Assembly (NCBI GenBank): GCA_049596955.1 | Contig: JBMYMD010000004.1 | Location: forward strand, 61,779 to 125,778 | Direction of reading: 5' to 3' | Length of the DNA: 64,000 nt | Source: UBA3478 sp049596955 | GTDB lineage: Bacteria; Bacteroidota; Bacteroidia; Flavobacteriales; Flavobacteriaceae | Shown: piece by piece, positions 42,952 to 50,860 of the stretch | How positions within the stretch are numbered: position 1 is the stretch's first letter | How the letters are laid out: every line of letters begins with the position of its first letter | Notes under the pieces: model-generated | Seen by the model: the letters and a program-made list of their open reading frames with translations, nothing else | Database searches by the model: none | What the model was told of the DNA's origin: nothing | Program-made: the position numbers and the translations under genes

Positions 42952-43880
42952 CAGTTTTCATATTGTTTGATATTTCGAACGAAAAGTTCTTGAACCGAAG
43001 GAATTTGATCTTCCAAATGCAATAAACTAGAGTTACTCAATAAATTCTTAATAATGATATCGGCATTCTGATCAGCGTATTTAAGCTTTAGCCCCACCTC
43101 ATCTCCGTTATAATGCACATCAAAAATCGCTTCACAATTCGAAATGTACTCTTCCAATGCCGAACGGTTATGCTTTATACTTAATCGTATGTGATACACA
43201 CAATCTTTAGCTCGCTGTTGCAGTTCATTGACCTCACCTTCTAAAATTTTCTTTGATTTGTGAATTAAGCAGATACGATCACAGAGCTCTTGCACAGATT
43301 CCATTCGATGGGTAGAAAGTATTACTGTAGTACCATTATTTTTAAGCGCTATAATTTCATTTTTTATAATCTCCGCATTTACGGGGTCAAATCCACTAAA
43401 GGGTTCATCGAGAATTAAAAGCTTTGGCCTGTGTAGGACAGTTGAAATAAATTGGACCTTTTGAGCCATTCCCTTTGATAGACCACTAACTTTTTTGTTG
43501 ATCCAAGAATCAATTTGAAATTTTTCAAACCAATATCTCAATTCAGTTTTGGCTTCTTCGACACGCATGCCTTTGAGTGTAGCCAAATAAGTCAACTGCT
43601 CACCTATTTTCATATTGCGGTATAAACCGCGCTCTTCAGGCAAGTATCCAATATGAGAAACATCCTCTGAATTTAAAGGATGGCCATTGAACAAAATAGT
43701 TCCACTATCAGCATAAATGATTTGATTCAAAATTCGAATAAGTGTAGTTTTTCCGGCTCCATTGGGACCAAGTAAACCGTATATAGAAGCTTGTGGAATT
43801 TGAATAGAAAAATCATCTAACGCCCTAAATTGCTGATAAGTTTTAGTAAGATTTTCAATTTGTATAAGTGCGGATTTCAT
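42951..43880 (-). CDS. ABC transporter ATP-binding protein (NatA-like)
   Basis: A 309-residue ATPase partner of the ABC-2 permease. Walker A GPNGAGKTT, signature LSKGMAQKVQFI (SKGM form of the LSGGQ motif, usual for this class), Walker B LLILDEPFSGFD, and the H-loop in STHRM are present. A C-terminal DUF4162-like accessory region follows. The ATG at 43880 begins the normal family N-terminus. One four codons upstream is less likely. The gene lies downstream of the dnaJ terminator and starts its own unit. Confidence 0.93.
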   Translation of the reverse strand: MKSALIQIENLTKTYQQFRALDDFSIQIPQASIYGLLGPNGAGKTTLIRILNQIIYADSGTILFNGHPLNSEDVSHIGYLPEERGLYRNMKIGEQLTYLATLKGMRVEEAKTELRYWFEKFQIDSWINKKVSGLSKGMAQKVQFISTVLHRPKLLILDEPFSGFDPVNAEIIKNEIIALKNNGTTVILSTHRMESVQELCDRICLIHKSKKILEGEVNELQQRAKDCVYHIRLSIKHNRSALEEYISNCEAIFDVHYNGDEVGLKLKYADQNADIIIKNLLSNSSLLHLEDQIPSVQELFVRNIKQYEN

Positions 43881-43927
43881 ACTTAAAAACAATTCGAAGG
43901 GAGTTTCATATCCTATTTAAAATAAAA

Positions 43928-43957
43928 CCCACCCTTAAATAAGACTTCAAGGATGGG
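43928..43957 (-). terminator. Terminator downstream of grpE-dnaJ
   Basis: On the minus strand CCCATCCTT and AAGGGTGGG pair over 9 bp with one G-U, around a 12-base loop, followed by TTTTATTTT. It lies about 85 bases past the dnaJ stop. Confidence 0.75.
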
Positions 43958-44042
43958 AAAAAAATTGCTATGAAAAAGAAAATTAATATTGGTTAACCAA
44001 TACTTCTGCTAATATAGTACTTTATTTTAAATGACTTACAAA

Positions 44043-45146
44043 TCAAGAAAACATATCTCGAATTCTGTCAAAGGTTGACTTCTCTTTTAAATTCGGATTG
44101 GGTTTAAAATTTTGATCCTCCTGACAATTTTCAAAAAATGCAATTTGATCTGCATTTAACTTCTGTGGAGTCCAAACCAGTACGTGAACCAACAAGTCTC
44201 CTTTTGAATATCCATTGAGTTCGCTTAAACCCTTAGATCTCAAACGAAGCACTTTACCTGATTGTGTTCCTTTTTCAATTTTTATTCTGACTTTACCGTC
44301 TACAGTGTCAATTTCCTTAGAAGCTCCAAGTACAGCCTCTGAAAAACTTATTCTTAAATCGTAGTGCAAATTCTTACCTTCACGTTTAAGAGTTTCGTGC
44401 TCTTCTTCTTTGATGATGACCATTAAATCTCCTGGAATAGAATTACCCCCTGCTTCATTACCCTTTCCCGAAACTTTGAGTTGCATTCCCTCTTCTACCC
44501 CTGCCGGAATTTTTATTGAAACCGTTTCTTCTTTGGTCACTAAACCTCGAGAATCAGCACCAGAAGGTTTAGAAGCAATAATTTCACCTGAACCACCACA
44601 AGTTGTACAGGTAGATTGGGTTTGCATCCTTCCTAAAATCGTATTGGCAATTTTTGTCACTTGTCCCGAGCCACCGCATGTAGGGCAAGTTTTAAATCTA
44701 ACCCCTTCCGCTTGAATTTTTCGCTTAACCTTGACCTTTTTTTCTACACCATGAGCGATATCATTCAAACTCAATTTAATTTGAATTCTGAGATTTGAGC
44801 CTTTGACTCTGGCTTGTTGTCCAAAACCGCCAAAACCGCCAAATCCTCCTCCAAATCCACTAAAGATATCTCCAAACTGACTAAAGATATCATCCATGTT
44901 CATTCCGCCAGCACCAGCTCCCCCTTCAAATGCCGCATGTCCAAATTGATCATAACGAGCTTTTTTTTCAGAATCAGATAGAATCTCATAAGCCTCGGCA
45001 GCTTTTTTAAAATTCTCTTCTGCTGTTTGATCTCCTGGGTTTTTATCTGGATGATATTGAATAGCCTTTTTGCGATAGGCTTTTTTAATTTCAGAGTCAC
45101 TTGCGCCTTTAGAGACACCGAGAACTTCGTAATAATCTTGTTTCAT
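44043..45146 (-). CDS. dnaJ: Chaperone DnaJ with a reduced zinc domain
   Basis: A 367-residue type I J-protein, co-chaperone of DnaK. The J domain has H32-P-D34. A G/F-rich linker is at about 70-110 and the C-terminal substrate domains are present. Only two of the usual four CXXCXGXG motifs occur, C154/C157 and C180/C183. These correspond to motifs 2 and 3 of E. coli DnaJ, which form the second zinc centre. Motifs 1 and 4 are replaced. The same reduction is expected in related flavobacteria. It follows grpE by three bases; dnaK is not in the window. Confidence 0.95.
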   Translation of the reverse strand: MKQDYYEVLGVSKGASDSEIKKAYRKKAIQYHPDKNPGDQTAEENFKKAAEAYEILSDSEKKARYDQFGHAAFEGGAGAGGMNMDDIFSQFGDIFSGFGGGFGGFGGFGQQARVKGSNLRIQIKLSLNDIAHGVEKKVKVKRKIQAEGVRFKTCPTCGGSGQVTKIANTILGRMQTQSTCTTCGGSGEIIASKPSGADSRGLVTKEETVSIKIPAGVEEGMQLKVSGKGNEAGGNSIPGDLMVIIKEEEHETLKREGKNLHYDLRISFSEAVLGASKEIDTVDGKVRIKIEKGTQSGKVLRLRSKGLSELNGYSKGDLLVHVLVWTPQKLNADQIAFFENCQEDQNFKPNPNLKEKSTFDRIRDMFS

Positions 45147-45149
45147 AGT

Positions 45150-45698
45150 TTATGATTTACCAACAACCACCTTTGGATGCCTAAGGATGCGTTCTCCTAA
45201 TTTATAGCCCTGTTCTACAACATCGACAATTTTACCAGACAGTTCAGGTGAAGGGGCAGGAATTTGTGTAATTGCCTCGTGAATATCTGCGTCAAAGTCA
45301 TCTCCAGCACTCACCTCAATATGCACAAGACCTTTGGCTTTTAAAACTTCCTTAAATTTATTTTGTATGAGCTCTACTCCTTGAAGAATTTCTTGGTCAG
45401 CCGATAACTTCAGCTGCTCCAATGCACGTTCAAAATCGTCTTGAACCGGAAGTAAGGCTGACATCAACTCACTCGAGGCAGTTTTAAACAAGTCTATGCG
45501 TTCTTTAGAGGTTCTCTTTTTATAGTTTTCAAATTCAGCAAACAAGCGCAAGAACTTATCGCGTTCTTCTTGCAATAATTCTTCTGTACTTTTTTCATTC
45601 TTTTCTTGTTCTGCCTCTGCCTTGGCCTCAGTTTGTTGATTTTCTTCAACTGTTTCCTCTACAACTTCTTCTTCGGACTTATTAACTTCTTCGTTCAT
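45150..45698 (-). CDS. grpE: Nucleotide exchange factor GrpE
   Basis: Releases ADP from DnaK. The 182-residue protein has an acidic disordered N-terminus, a long coiled coil (LLQEERDKFLRLFAEFENYKKRTSKER) and the C-terminal beta domain with VEQGYKLGERILRHPKVVV. The ATG at 45698 is preferred over one six codons upstream, which adds atypical basic residues. A motif related to the hsp20 operators lies 54 bases before this ATG, so both chaperone units may share control. Confidence 0.94.
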   Translation of the reverse strand: MNEEVNKSEEEVVEETVEENQQTEAKAEAEQEKNEKSTEELLQEERDKFLRLFAEFENYKKRTSKERIDLFKTASSELMSALLPVQDDFERALEQLKLSADQEILQGVELIQNKFKEVLKAKGLVHIEVSAGDDFDADIHEAITQIPAPSPELSGKIVDVVEQGYKLGERILRHPKVVVGKS

Positions 45699-45751
45699 TC
45701 TCAAATGTTTAATCAATCCTAAAGCAAATTATCTGCCAACACGAGTAAAAA

Positions 45752-45764
45752 TGTCAAATTGTCA
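45752..45764 (-). promoter_or_regulatory. Putative heat-shock operator before grpE-dnaJ
   Basis: The plus-strand reading is TGTCAAATTGTCA, whose complement TGACAATTTGACA matches the hsp20 copies (TGACTTTTTGGCA) at ten of thirteen positions with the same half-site layout. Confidence 0.45.
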
Positions 45765-46664
45765 TACAAATTCAGCGGTCAAAAAAGAATTGAAACTTTG
45801 ATGTTTAAATTGATCAGCATCAATTTTTACCGATTGTACATGCTGAGATTCTAAAATAATTGCTGACATCTGACCTAATAAAAGCTTTAAAAGAAATGCC
45901 GGAACACCTAATGGCAGGTATAACACACCTAATTTTTTTGAAAGCAATCGTGTCATTTCGGCTTGAAGAATGGGTTTCGGAGCCACGGCATTAACCACAC
46001 CTGATATTGGGTTTTCAATAAGTGTTTTTATAAGATGTAACAAATCTTCAAGTGCAATCCATGATTGCCATTGTTTTCCATCACCTAACGGAGCCATGAA
46101 TCCGAACTTAGCAGGTTTTAACAACTCTTTCAACGCTCCTCCTTTTTTAGACATCACAATTCCGATGCGAAGCATGCAATAAGACACATTGATCTTATCA
46201 AAATCAACGATACAGCCTTCCCATTTGTCAACTACCTCACCTAAAAACGAAGTATTATAATTCGTGCTGTACTCATCGTGAATTAGGGATTTTGAACTTT
46301 CATAAACACCAATCGCTGAGGCATTAATTACTTTAGGTTTGTTTGGTGAATTTAATTTAGCAATGGCTACCTGTAAAGTTTTTACACTATCTATTCTCGA
46401 GTTTGTGATGTCTTTTTTATTGGATCTAGTCCATCGTTTTGAAATCGAGGTGCCTGCCAAATTAATTACAGTGGTCACCTCATTTAAAGCATTCATGTCT
46501 ATTTCGGCAGTTCTTGGATTCCAATAAAAATTTCTAAGTGGCTTTTCAGCAACCAAAGACTTATTTCTTGTGAGCCAGACTACATCGTATCCGTACTCCT
46601 TTAAAAAATCACTAAGCGATCGACCGATGAAACCCGACCCTCCAGCAATAAGTATTTTTTTCAT
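45762..46664 (-). CDS. TIGR01777 family epimerase (SDR39U1-like)
   Basis: A 300-residue atypical short-chain dehydrogenase. The NAD(P)-binding motif GGSGFIGRSL is at about residues 8-17. FYWNPR, NLAGTSISKRW, SAIGVY and VNAVAPKPI are diagnostic of this epimerase family, and the C-terminal DUF1731 region (VPAFLLKLLLGQMS) ends it. The catalytic Tyr-x3-Lys pattern of classical SDRs is not preserved, as is usual here. The substrate is unknown. It lies four bases after mnmD on the same strand, so they are probably one unit. Confidence 0.87.
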   Translation of the reverse strand: MKKILIAGGSGFIGRSLSDFLKEYGYDVVWLTRNKSLVAEKPLRNFYWNPRTAEIDMNALNEVTTVINLAGTSISKRWTRSNKKDITNSRIDSVKTLQVAIAKLNSPNKPKVINASAIGVYESSKSLIHDEYSTNYNTSFLGEVVDKWEGCIVDFDKINVSYCMLRIGIVMSKKGGALKELLKPAKFGFMAPLGDGKQWQSWIALEDLLHLIKTLIENPISGVVNAVAPKPILQAEMTRLLSKKLGVLYLPLGVPAFLLKLLLGQMSAIILESQHVQSVKIDADQFKHQSFNSFLTAEFV

Positions 46665-46668
46665 TTTG

Positions 46669-47364
46669 TCAATTTTCTTTAACCCCTCTAAGCATTTCTC
46701 TCTTACCAGGCGGACCAGGTAAGCGTTCTACACGAAGCCCTAAGTTTTGAAGTGATCTTCTGACTACTCCTTTAGCACAATAGGTCACAAATACAGCATT
46801 TGTATTCATTTTCGACACTAAAACATTCAAAGATTCTTCAGTCCACAATTCTGGCTGAACCCTTGGTCCAAATGCATCAAAATAAATGAGATCTATGGGC
46901 TCATTATCAATGTATACTAAAAGATCTGTTTGTTTTTTTTCTAAAGAAAAGCCTCCTGAATACATCGCTTTAGTGTTCCATGTTTGTTTGCACATAGCGC
47001 TAAAGCTGCTGGAATTTAGTGAATCAGCATATTTTTCATAATCCAATTGAGACTGTTCCTCATAAGAAATAGGAAATTTATCAATACCAGTGTAGGCCAC
47101 CTCTAAATCTAATCTTTCTCTTGTTAAAAAATCATAAGTTAATAACAAGTTTAGACCTGTTCCTAAACCCATTTCTACAATATGTAAATGTCGTTTGTCT
47201 CCCTCAAGGATATCGTAAGTTTGAATTCTATGCGCTAATCCATTTTTCAAAAATACATGCTGAGCTTCTGCCAAAGCACCGTGCACAGAATGATACTGCT
47301 CGTTCCAATCAACAAGCTGTATCGTTTTAGAACCGTCAGAAGTTGTTATTATGTTACGACGCAT
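46669..47364 (-). CDS. mnmD: tRNA 5-methylaminomethyl-2-thiouridine methyltransferase (MnmD)
   Basis: Stand-alone methyltransferase of the MnmC N-terminal type that completes mnm5s2U at the tRNA wobble base. The SAM motif is EMGLGTGLNLLLTYD, with FFKNGL-like and YFDAFGPRVQPELW as the family-specific blocks, and TYCAKGVVRRSLQNLG near the C-terminus. At 231 residues it lacks the FAD-dependent MnmC C domain, matching MnmD. It is divergent from ilvE with about 50 bases between the starts. Confidence 0.9.
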   Translation of the reverse strand: MRRNIITTSDGSKTIQLVDWNEQYHSVHGALAEAQHVFLKNGLAHRIQTYDILEGDKRHLHIVEMGLGTGLNLLLTYDFLTRERLDLEVAYTGIDKFPISYEEQSQLDYEKYADSLNSSSFSAMCKQTWNTKAMYSGGFSLEKKQTDLLVYIDNEPIDLIYFDAFGPRVQPELWTEESLNVLVSKMNTNAVFVTYCAKGVVRRSLQNLGLRVERLPGPPGKREMLRGVKEN

Positions 47365-47414
47365 ATGATGAAATCTAAAAATAGTATACTACATTTACGG
47401 CAAAATATAGGTCC

Positions 47415-48467
47415 ATGATAAAGGTAACCCAAATTGAAAAAAGTAAGATTTCAACAATCGATTTTGAAAATTTGTCTTTTGGCACCGTTTTTACTGATCA
47501 TATGATGATTTGTGATTTTAAAAATGGTCAATGGCAAGAGGCTGAAATAAAACCTTACGAGCCCTTTACTCTCGACCCTTCAGCAAGTGTATTTCACTAT
47601 GGACAGGCATTGTTTGAAGGAATGAAGGCCTACAAAGACGAAAGTGGAGACGTTTTTTTATTTAGACCTGATCAGAACGTCAAAAGATTTAATAAGTCGT
47701 CAGAGCGCATGTCTATACCTGAATTTCCTGAAGATATCTTTATTGAGGGTTTAAGCAAGTTAATTCAACTAGATGCACAATGGGTTCCTCAAGGCGAAGG
47801 ACAATCTTTATACCTAAGGCCTTTTGTCTTGGCTACAGAAGCATGCATACAAGCAAATCCTTCAAAAGAATATCGTTTCGCCATTATATGTTCTCCAGTA
47901 AGCAGTTATTTCAGTGGTGCGGTAAAGGTGAAAATTGAAGACCATTATTCTAGAGCAACTCCAGGGGGGTTTGGATATGCCAAGGCTGCGGGTAATTACG
48001 CAGGTCAATTCTACCCTACTGAATTGGCAAAGGCAGAAGGTTTTCATCAAATCATTTGGACCGATGCTACATCACATGAGTATATCGAAGAAGCTGGAAC
48101 AATGAATGTTTTTGTTCGCATAGGTGATACATTGATTACAAACCCAACCTCTGATACCATTTTAGACGGAGTGACGCGAAAGAGTTTGATTCAGCTTGCG
48201 CAGGATTTAAATATTCCAATGGAAATTAGACCTATCGCCATTAAAGAACTCATAGAAGCTTCAGAAAAAGGAGACTTATTGGAACTTTTTGGTGCTGGTA
48301 CAGCAGCTGTAATAAGTCTTATTGAAGAGTTTAGCTATAAAGGAAAGAAATACAGCATTGATCATAATGAGAATTCTTATGCTTCTCTCTTAAAATCAAC
48401 TCTAACCGACATACAATTGAATAGAGGTAAAGACGAGCATCAATGGAGGTATAAAATTAGCCTATGA
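47415..48467 (+). CDS. ilvE: Branched-chain amino acid aminotransferase
   Basis: A PLP fold-IV transaminase for Leu, Ile and Val. ASVFHYGQALFEGMKAYK near residue 55, RPFVLATE, the PLP-lysine stretch GGFGYAKAAGNYAGQ, EEAGTMNVFVR and LFGAGTAAVIS are all present. Its 350 residues are normal for the class II long form. The stop overlaps the ATG of a small membrane-protein gene by four bases, and crcB follows, so the three genes form one coupled operon. Confidence 0.95.
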   Translation: MIKVTQIEKSKISTIDFENLSFGTVFTDHMMICDFKNGQWQEAEIKPYEPFTLDPSASVFHYGQALFEGMKAYKDESGDVFLFRPDQNVKRFNKSSERMSIPEFPEDIFIEGLSKLIQLDAQWVPQGEGQSLYLRPFVLATEACIQANPSKEYRFAIICSPVSSYFSGAVKVKIEDHYSRATPGGFGYAKAAGNYAGQFYPTELAKAEGFHQIIWTDATSHEYIEEAGTMNVFVRIGDTLITNPTSDTILDGVTRKSLIQLAQDLNIPMEIRPIAIKELIEASEKGDLLELFGAGTAAVISLIEEFSYKGKKYSIDHNENSYASLLKSTLTDIQLNRGKDEHQWRYKISL

Positions 48468-48655
48468 TATTTAGTCAAGGTCAACTCATATTCGCAGTCT
48501 GCTTTGTCATAGGATTTAGCGTACTTATTTATTTATCCTACAAAAAAGACCAGAAACTACACAAAAAAAACTACAAAGATTTATGGAATGTAGCTGTGGG
48601 CTTTGTCGCATTTTTCACCCTATTAATCCTTCTTAAATACCTGTTGAGCAAGTAA
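48464..48655 (+). CDS. Small two-helix membrane protein
   Basis: A 63-residue protein with two hydrophobic segments (about 8-24 and 43-60) joined by a charged loop (YKKDQKLHKKNYKDLW). It is probably a hairpin in the inner membrane. It is not recognised as a named family. Its ATG overlaps the ilvE stop and its own stop overlaps the crcB ATG (TAATG), so it is certainly translated within this operon. A role with the fluoride channel is possible but unsupported beyond position. Confidence 0.75.
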   Translation: MIFSQGQLIFAVCFVIGFSVLIYLSYKKDQKLHKKNYKDLWNVAVGFVAFFTLLILLKYLLSK

Positions 48656-49032
48656 TGTTTAAAGCAGTTCTTTTTGTATTTATCGGTGGTGGAATAGGAA
48701 GTACATTACGCTATGTGCTTTCAATTGCATTCGGAACTGATCAACCATGGCATTTAGGAACGCTACTAGCCAATGTATTAGGATGTTTTATACTCGGGTA
48801 TTTAAGTCATTATTTCAGCTTAAATGATAGCTCAAATCAAAGTTTATACCTGTTATTAGCAACAGGATTTTGCGGTGGTTTCACCACCTTTTCTACCTTT
48901 AGTCTAGAAGGCTACGCTTTGATTGACAAATCGAAAATACTACTCTTTTTACTGTATGTTATGGTGAGTATTAGTATCGGCATTCTCGGAATAATTGCCG
49001 GACAATGGATTTCTAAAACAATCCACACTTAG
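48655..49032 (+). CDS. crcB: Fluoride channel Fluc/CrcB
   Basis: A 125-residue four-helix fluoride channel that works as an antiparallel dimer. The conserved GGGIGSTLRYVLS, LLANVLGCFILGYL (with the central Asn) and GFCGGFTTFSTFSLE (Na+ and Phe-box region) are present. It overlaps the small membrane-protein gene by one base. No fluoride riboswitch was recognised upstream of ilvE or crcB. Confidence 0.94.
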   Translation: MFKAVLFVFIGGGIGSTLRYVLSIAFGTDQPWHLGTLLANVLGCFILGYLSHYFSLNDSSNQSLYLLLATGFCGGFTTFSTFSLEGYALIDKSKILLFLLYVMVSISIGILGIIAGQWISKTIHT

Positions 49033-49121
49033 AAAAACCAATCTCATAATTAAGTTGCTCCACAATTGTCAAATTGAATAATTTAAATTGCAATATTTAG
49101 AGATTTCTTAAAAGTGTCTTC

Positions 49122-49174
49122 AGATTTGTTGAAATAAATTCAAGAGATTTTAGATTTGTTTGAAATTAATTCAA
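49122..49174 (+). repeat. Tandem imperfect repeat before the PII-Amt operon
   Basis: Two units, AGATTTGTTGAAATAAATTC (49122) and AGATTTGTTTGAAATTAATT (49152), repeat with a 30-base period. They end about 16 bases before the GTG of the PII gene. The spacing suggests binding sites for a nitrogen regulator. Confidence 0.5.
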
Positions 49175-49190
49175 ATAATTCTTTAAAACA

Positions 49191-49529
49191 GTGAAAAAAA
49201 TTGAAGCAATCATTAGGAAATCTACTTTCGATGAGGTGAAAAAAGCACTTCACGAAATAGAGGTTAACTTCTTTAGTTATTGGGACGTAACTGGAGTAGG
49301 TAACGAAAAACAAGGACATGTATACAGAGGTATTAGTTATTCAACTTCTGACATACAGCGTCGCTATTTATCAATCGTAGTATCAGAAGACTTCGTTGAA
49401 AAAACAGTCAATACCATCATGCAAGCTGCGCGAACAGGTAAGGTTGGAGACGGAAAAATTTTCGTTTCAGACGTAAGTGATGCATACAGAATTAGAACGG
49501 GAGAAAACGGTTACGCCGGAATCAATTAA
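49191..49529 (+). CDS. P-II family nitrogen regulatory protein (GlnK-type)
   Basis: A 112-residue PII signal protein that senses ATP, ADP and 2-oxoglutarate and blocks the adjacent Amt channel. It starts with GTG. The KKIEAIIRKSTFDEVKKAL beginning, T-loop with Y45 and Y50 (positions equivalent to Tyr46 and the uridylylated Tyr51) and the C-terminal GDGKIFVSDV are clear. The T-loop core QGHVYRG is intact. It is 11 bases ahead of the ammonium transporter, the standard GlnK-AmtB pair. Confidence 0.93.
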   Translation: MKKIEAIIRKSTFDEVKKALHEIEVNFFSYWDVTGVGNEKQGHVYRGISYSTSDIQRRYLSIVVSEDFVEKTVNTIMQAARTGKVGDGKIFVSDVSDAYRIRTGENGYAGIN

Positions 49530-49540
49530 AAAAACACAAA

Positions 49541-50797
49541 ATGGAAAACGCAATATTTACAGCCAATAATGTATGGATGATGCTGTGCACAGGACTAGTA
49601 TTCTTTATGCACCTTGGCTTCTCATTTTTAGAAATAGGTCTTACAAGACAAAAAAATACAGTAAACATTTTATTTAAAAATGTATTCATTATAACCGTCG
49701 GTTTATTACTCTATTACATTGGCGGATTTAACTTAATGTATCCTGGATTTGAAGACGGCGACGGTGGCTTTTTCAAATTTGCCGGATTTGGTATCGCAGC
49801 TCCTGATGGCGGAATGACGCCTGCATATGCGGATGGTGGTTACACTTGGTGGACAGACTTTTTATTCCAAGGTATGTTTGCTGCAACGGCTGCAACAATT
49901 GTTTCAGGTGCTGTAGCAGAGCGTGTTAAATTACAGTCTTTCTTCATTTTTACCATTATTTACGTTGGTTTAGTATATCCAATCGTAGGTTCATGGAAAT
50001 GGGGTGGAGGTTTCTTAGACAGCTTAACTATTGGTGAGGCTTCTGGGTTTTATGATTTTGCAGGATCAACGCTAGTACACTCTGTAGGAGGTTGGGCTGC
50101 TTTAATAGCGGTAGCATTATTAGGCCCTAGAATAGGAAAGTATGCAGAGGATGGATCTGTTAAAGCCATCCCTGGTCACAGTTTACCTTTCACCACGGCT
50201 GGAGTTCTTATTCTTTGGTTAGGTTGGTTTGGTTTCAATGGAGGTTCTGTACTTTCTGCAGATCCAGAGTTGACGTCTTTAACCTTGGTAACGACTTCAC
50301 TAGCTGCAGCAGCAGGAGGTGTATCTGCTTTTTTAGTGTCTTACTTTAAGTTTAAAAACTTTGATTTAACCATGTTTTTAAATGGTATTCTTGGAGGTTT
50401 AGTTAGTATCACGGCTGGAGCTGATCAAATGAGTCCCAATGATGCGGTTGTTATCGGTCTCATTGGAGGTGCAATTATCGTATTCGCAGTTTCATTACTC
50501 GACAAACTTAGGCTAGACGATCCTGTAGGTGCTATTGCAGTTCACTTGATTGCTGGTATCTGGGGAACATTAGCTGTCGGTCTATTTGGAGCACTTGCTT
50601 CTGCAGATCAATTCCTAGTTCAATTAACTAGTGTAGGGATCGTAGGTGCATTTTGTGTGATCTCAGCATTCATAATTCTATTCATTTTAAAAGTCACTAT
50701 GGGAATTCGAGTGTCTAAAGAAGAAGAATTAGAAGGACTAGATATTCACGAACACGGAATGGATGCCTATCCTGATTTCAGAATGAAACAACAGTAA
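49541..50797 (+). CDS. amt: Ammonium transporter, Amt family
   Basis: A 418-residue inner-membrane ammonium channel with about eleven helices, active as a trimer. The twin pore histidines lie in STLVHSVGGW and GAIAVHLIAGIWG. The family signature DFAGSTLVHSVGG and the gate Phe/Trp region near the N-terminal third are present. It is paired with PII and followed, after a hairpin, by an outer-membrane porin. Together they move ammonium across both membranes. Confidence 0.96.
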   Translation: MENAIFTANNVWMMLCTGLVFFMHLGFSFLEIGLTRQKNTVNILFKNVFIITVGLLLYYIGGFNLMYPGFEDGDGGFFKFAGFGIAAPDGGMTPAYADGGYTWWTDFLFQGMFAATAATIVSGAVAERVKLQSFFIFTIIYVGLVYPIVGSWKWGGGFLDSLTIGEASGFYDFAGSTLVHSVGGWAALIAVALLGPRIGKYAEDGSVKAIPGHSLPFTTAGVLILWLGWFGFNGGSVLSADPELTSLTLVTTSLAAAAGGVSAFLVSYFKFKNFDLTMFLNGILGGLVSITAGADQMSPNDAVVIGLIGGAIIVFAVSLLDKLRLDDPVGAIAVHLIAGIWGTLAVGLFGALASADQFLVQLTSVGIVGAFCVISAFIILFILKVTMGIRVSKEEELEGLDIHEHGMDAYPDFRMKQQ

Positions 50798-50805
50798 AAA
50801 TAAAA

Positions 50806-50831
50806 ACGGAGCGTTTGGCAGAACGCTCCGT
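50806..50831 (+). terminator. Strong hairpin between amt and the porin gene
   Basis: A perfect 10-bp GC-rich stem (ACGGAGCGTT/AACGCTCCGT) around a 6-base loop. There is no T-run after it, so it may be a partial terminator or an mRNA-stability element that separates amt from porin levels. Confidence 0.6.
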
Positions 50832-50860
50832 CAAATTATCATTTTCAAAATTATACTCAC

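Noticed and set aside
48655..49032. Fluoride riboswitch for crcB
   Set aside because: The gene starts inside the previous stop, and no crcB-motif pseudoknot was recognised before ilvE.
49122..49190. Sigma54 -24/-12 promoter before PII
   Set aside because: No GG/GC pair at the 10-base spacing was found. The repeats are TTTG-rich instead.
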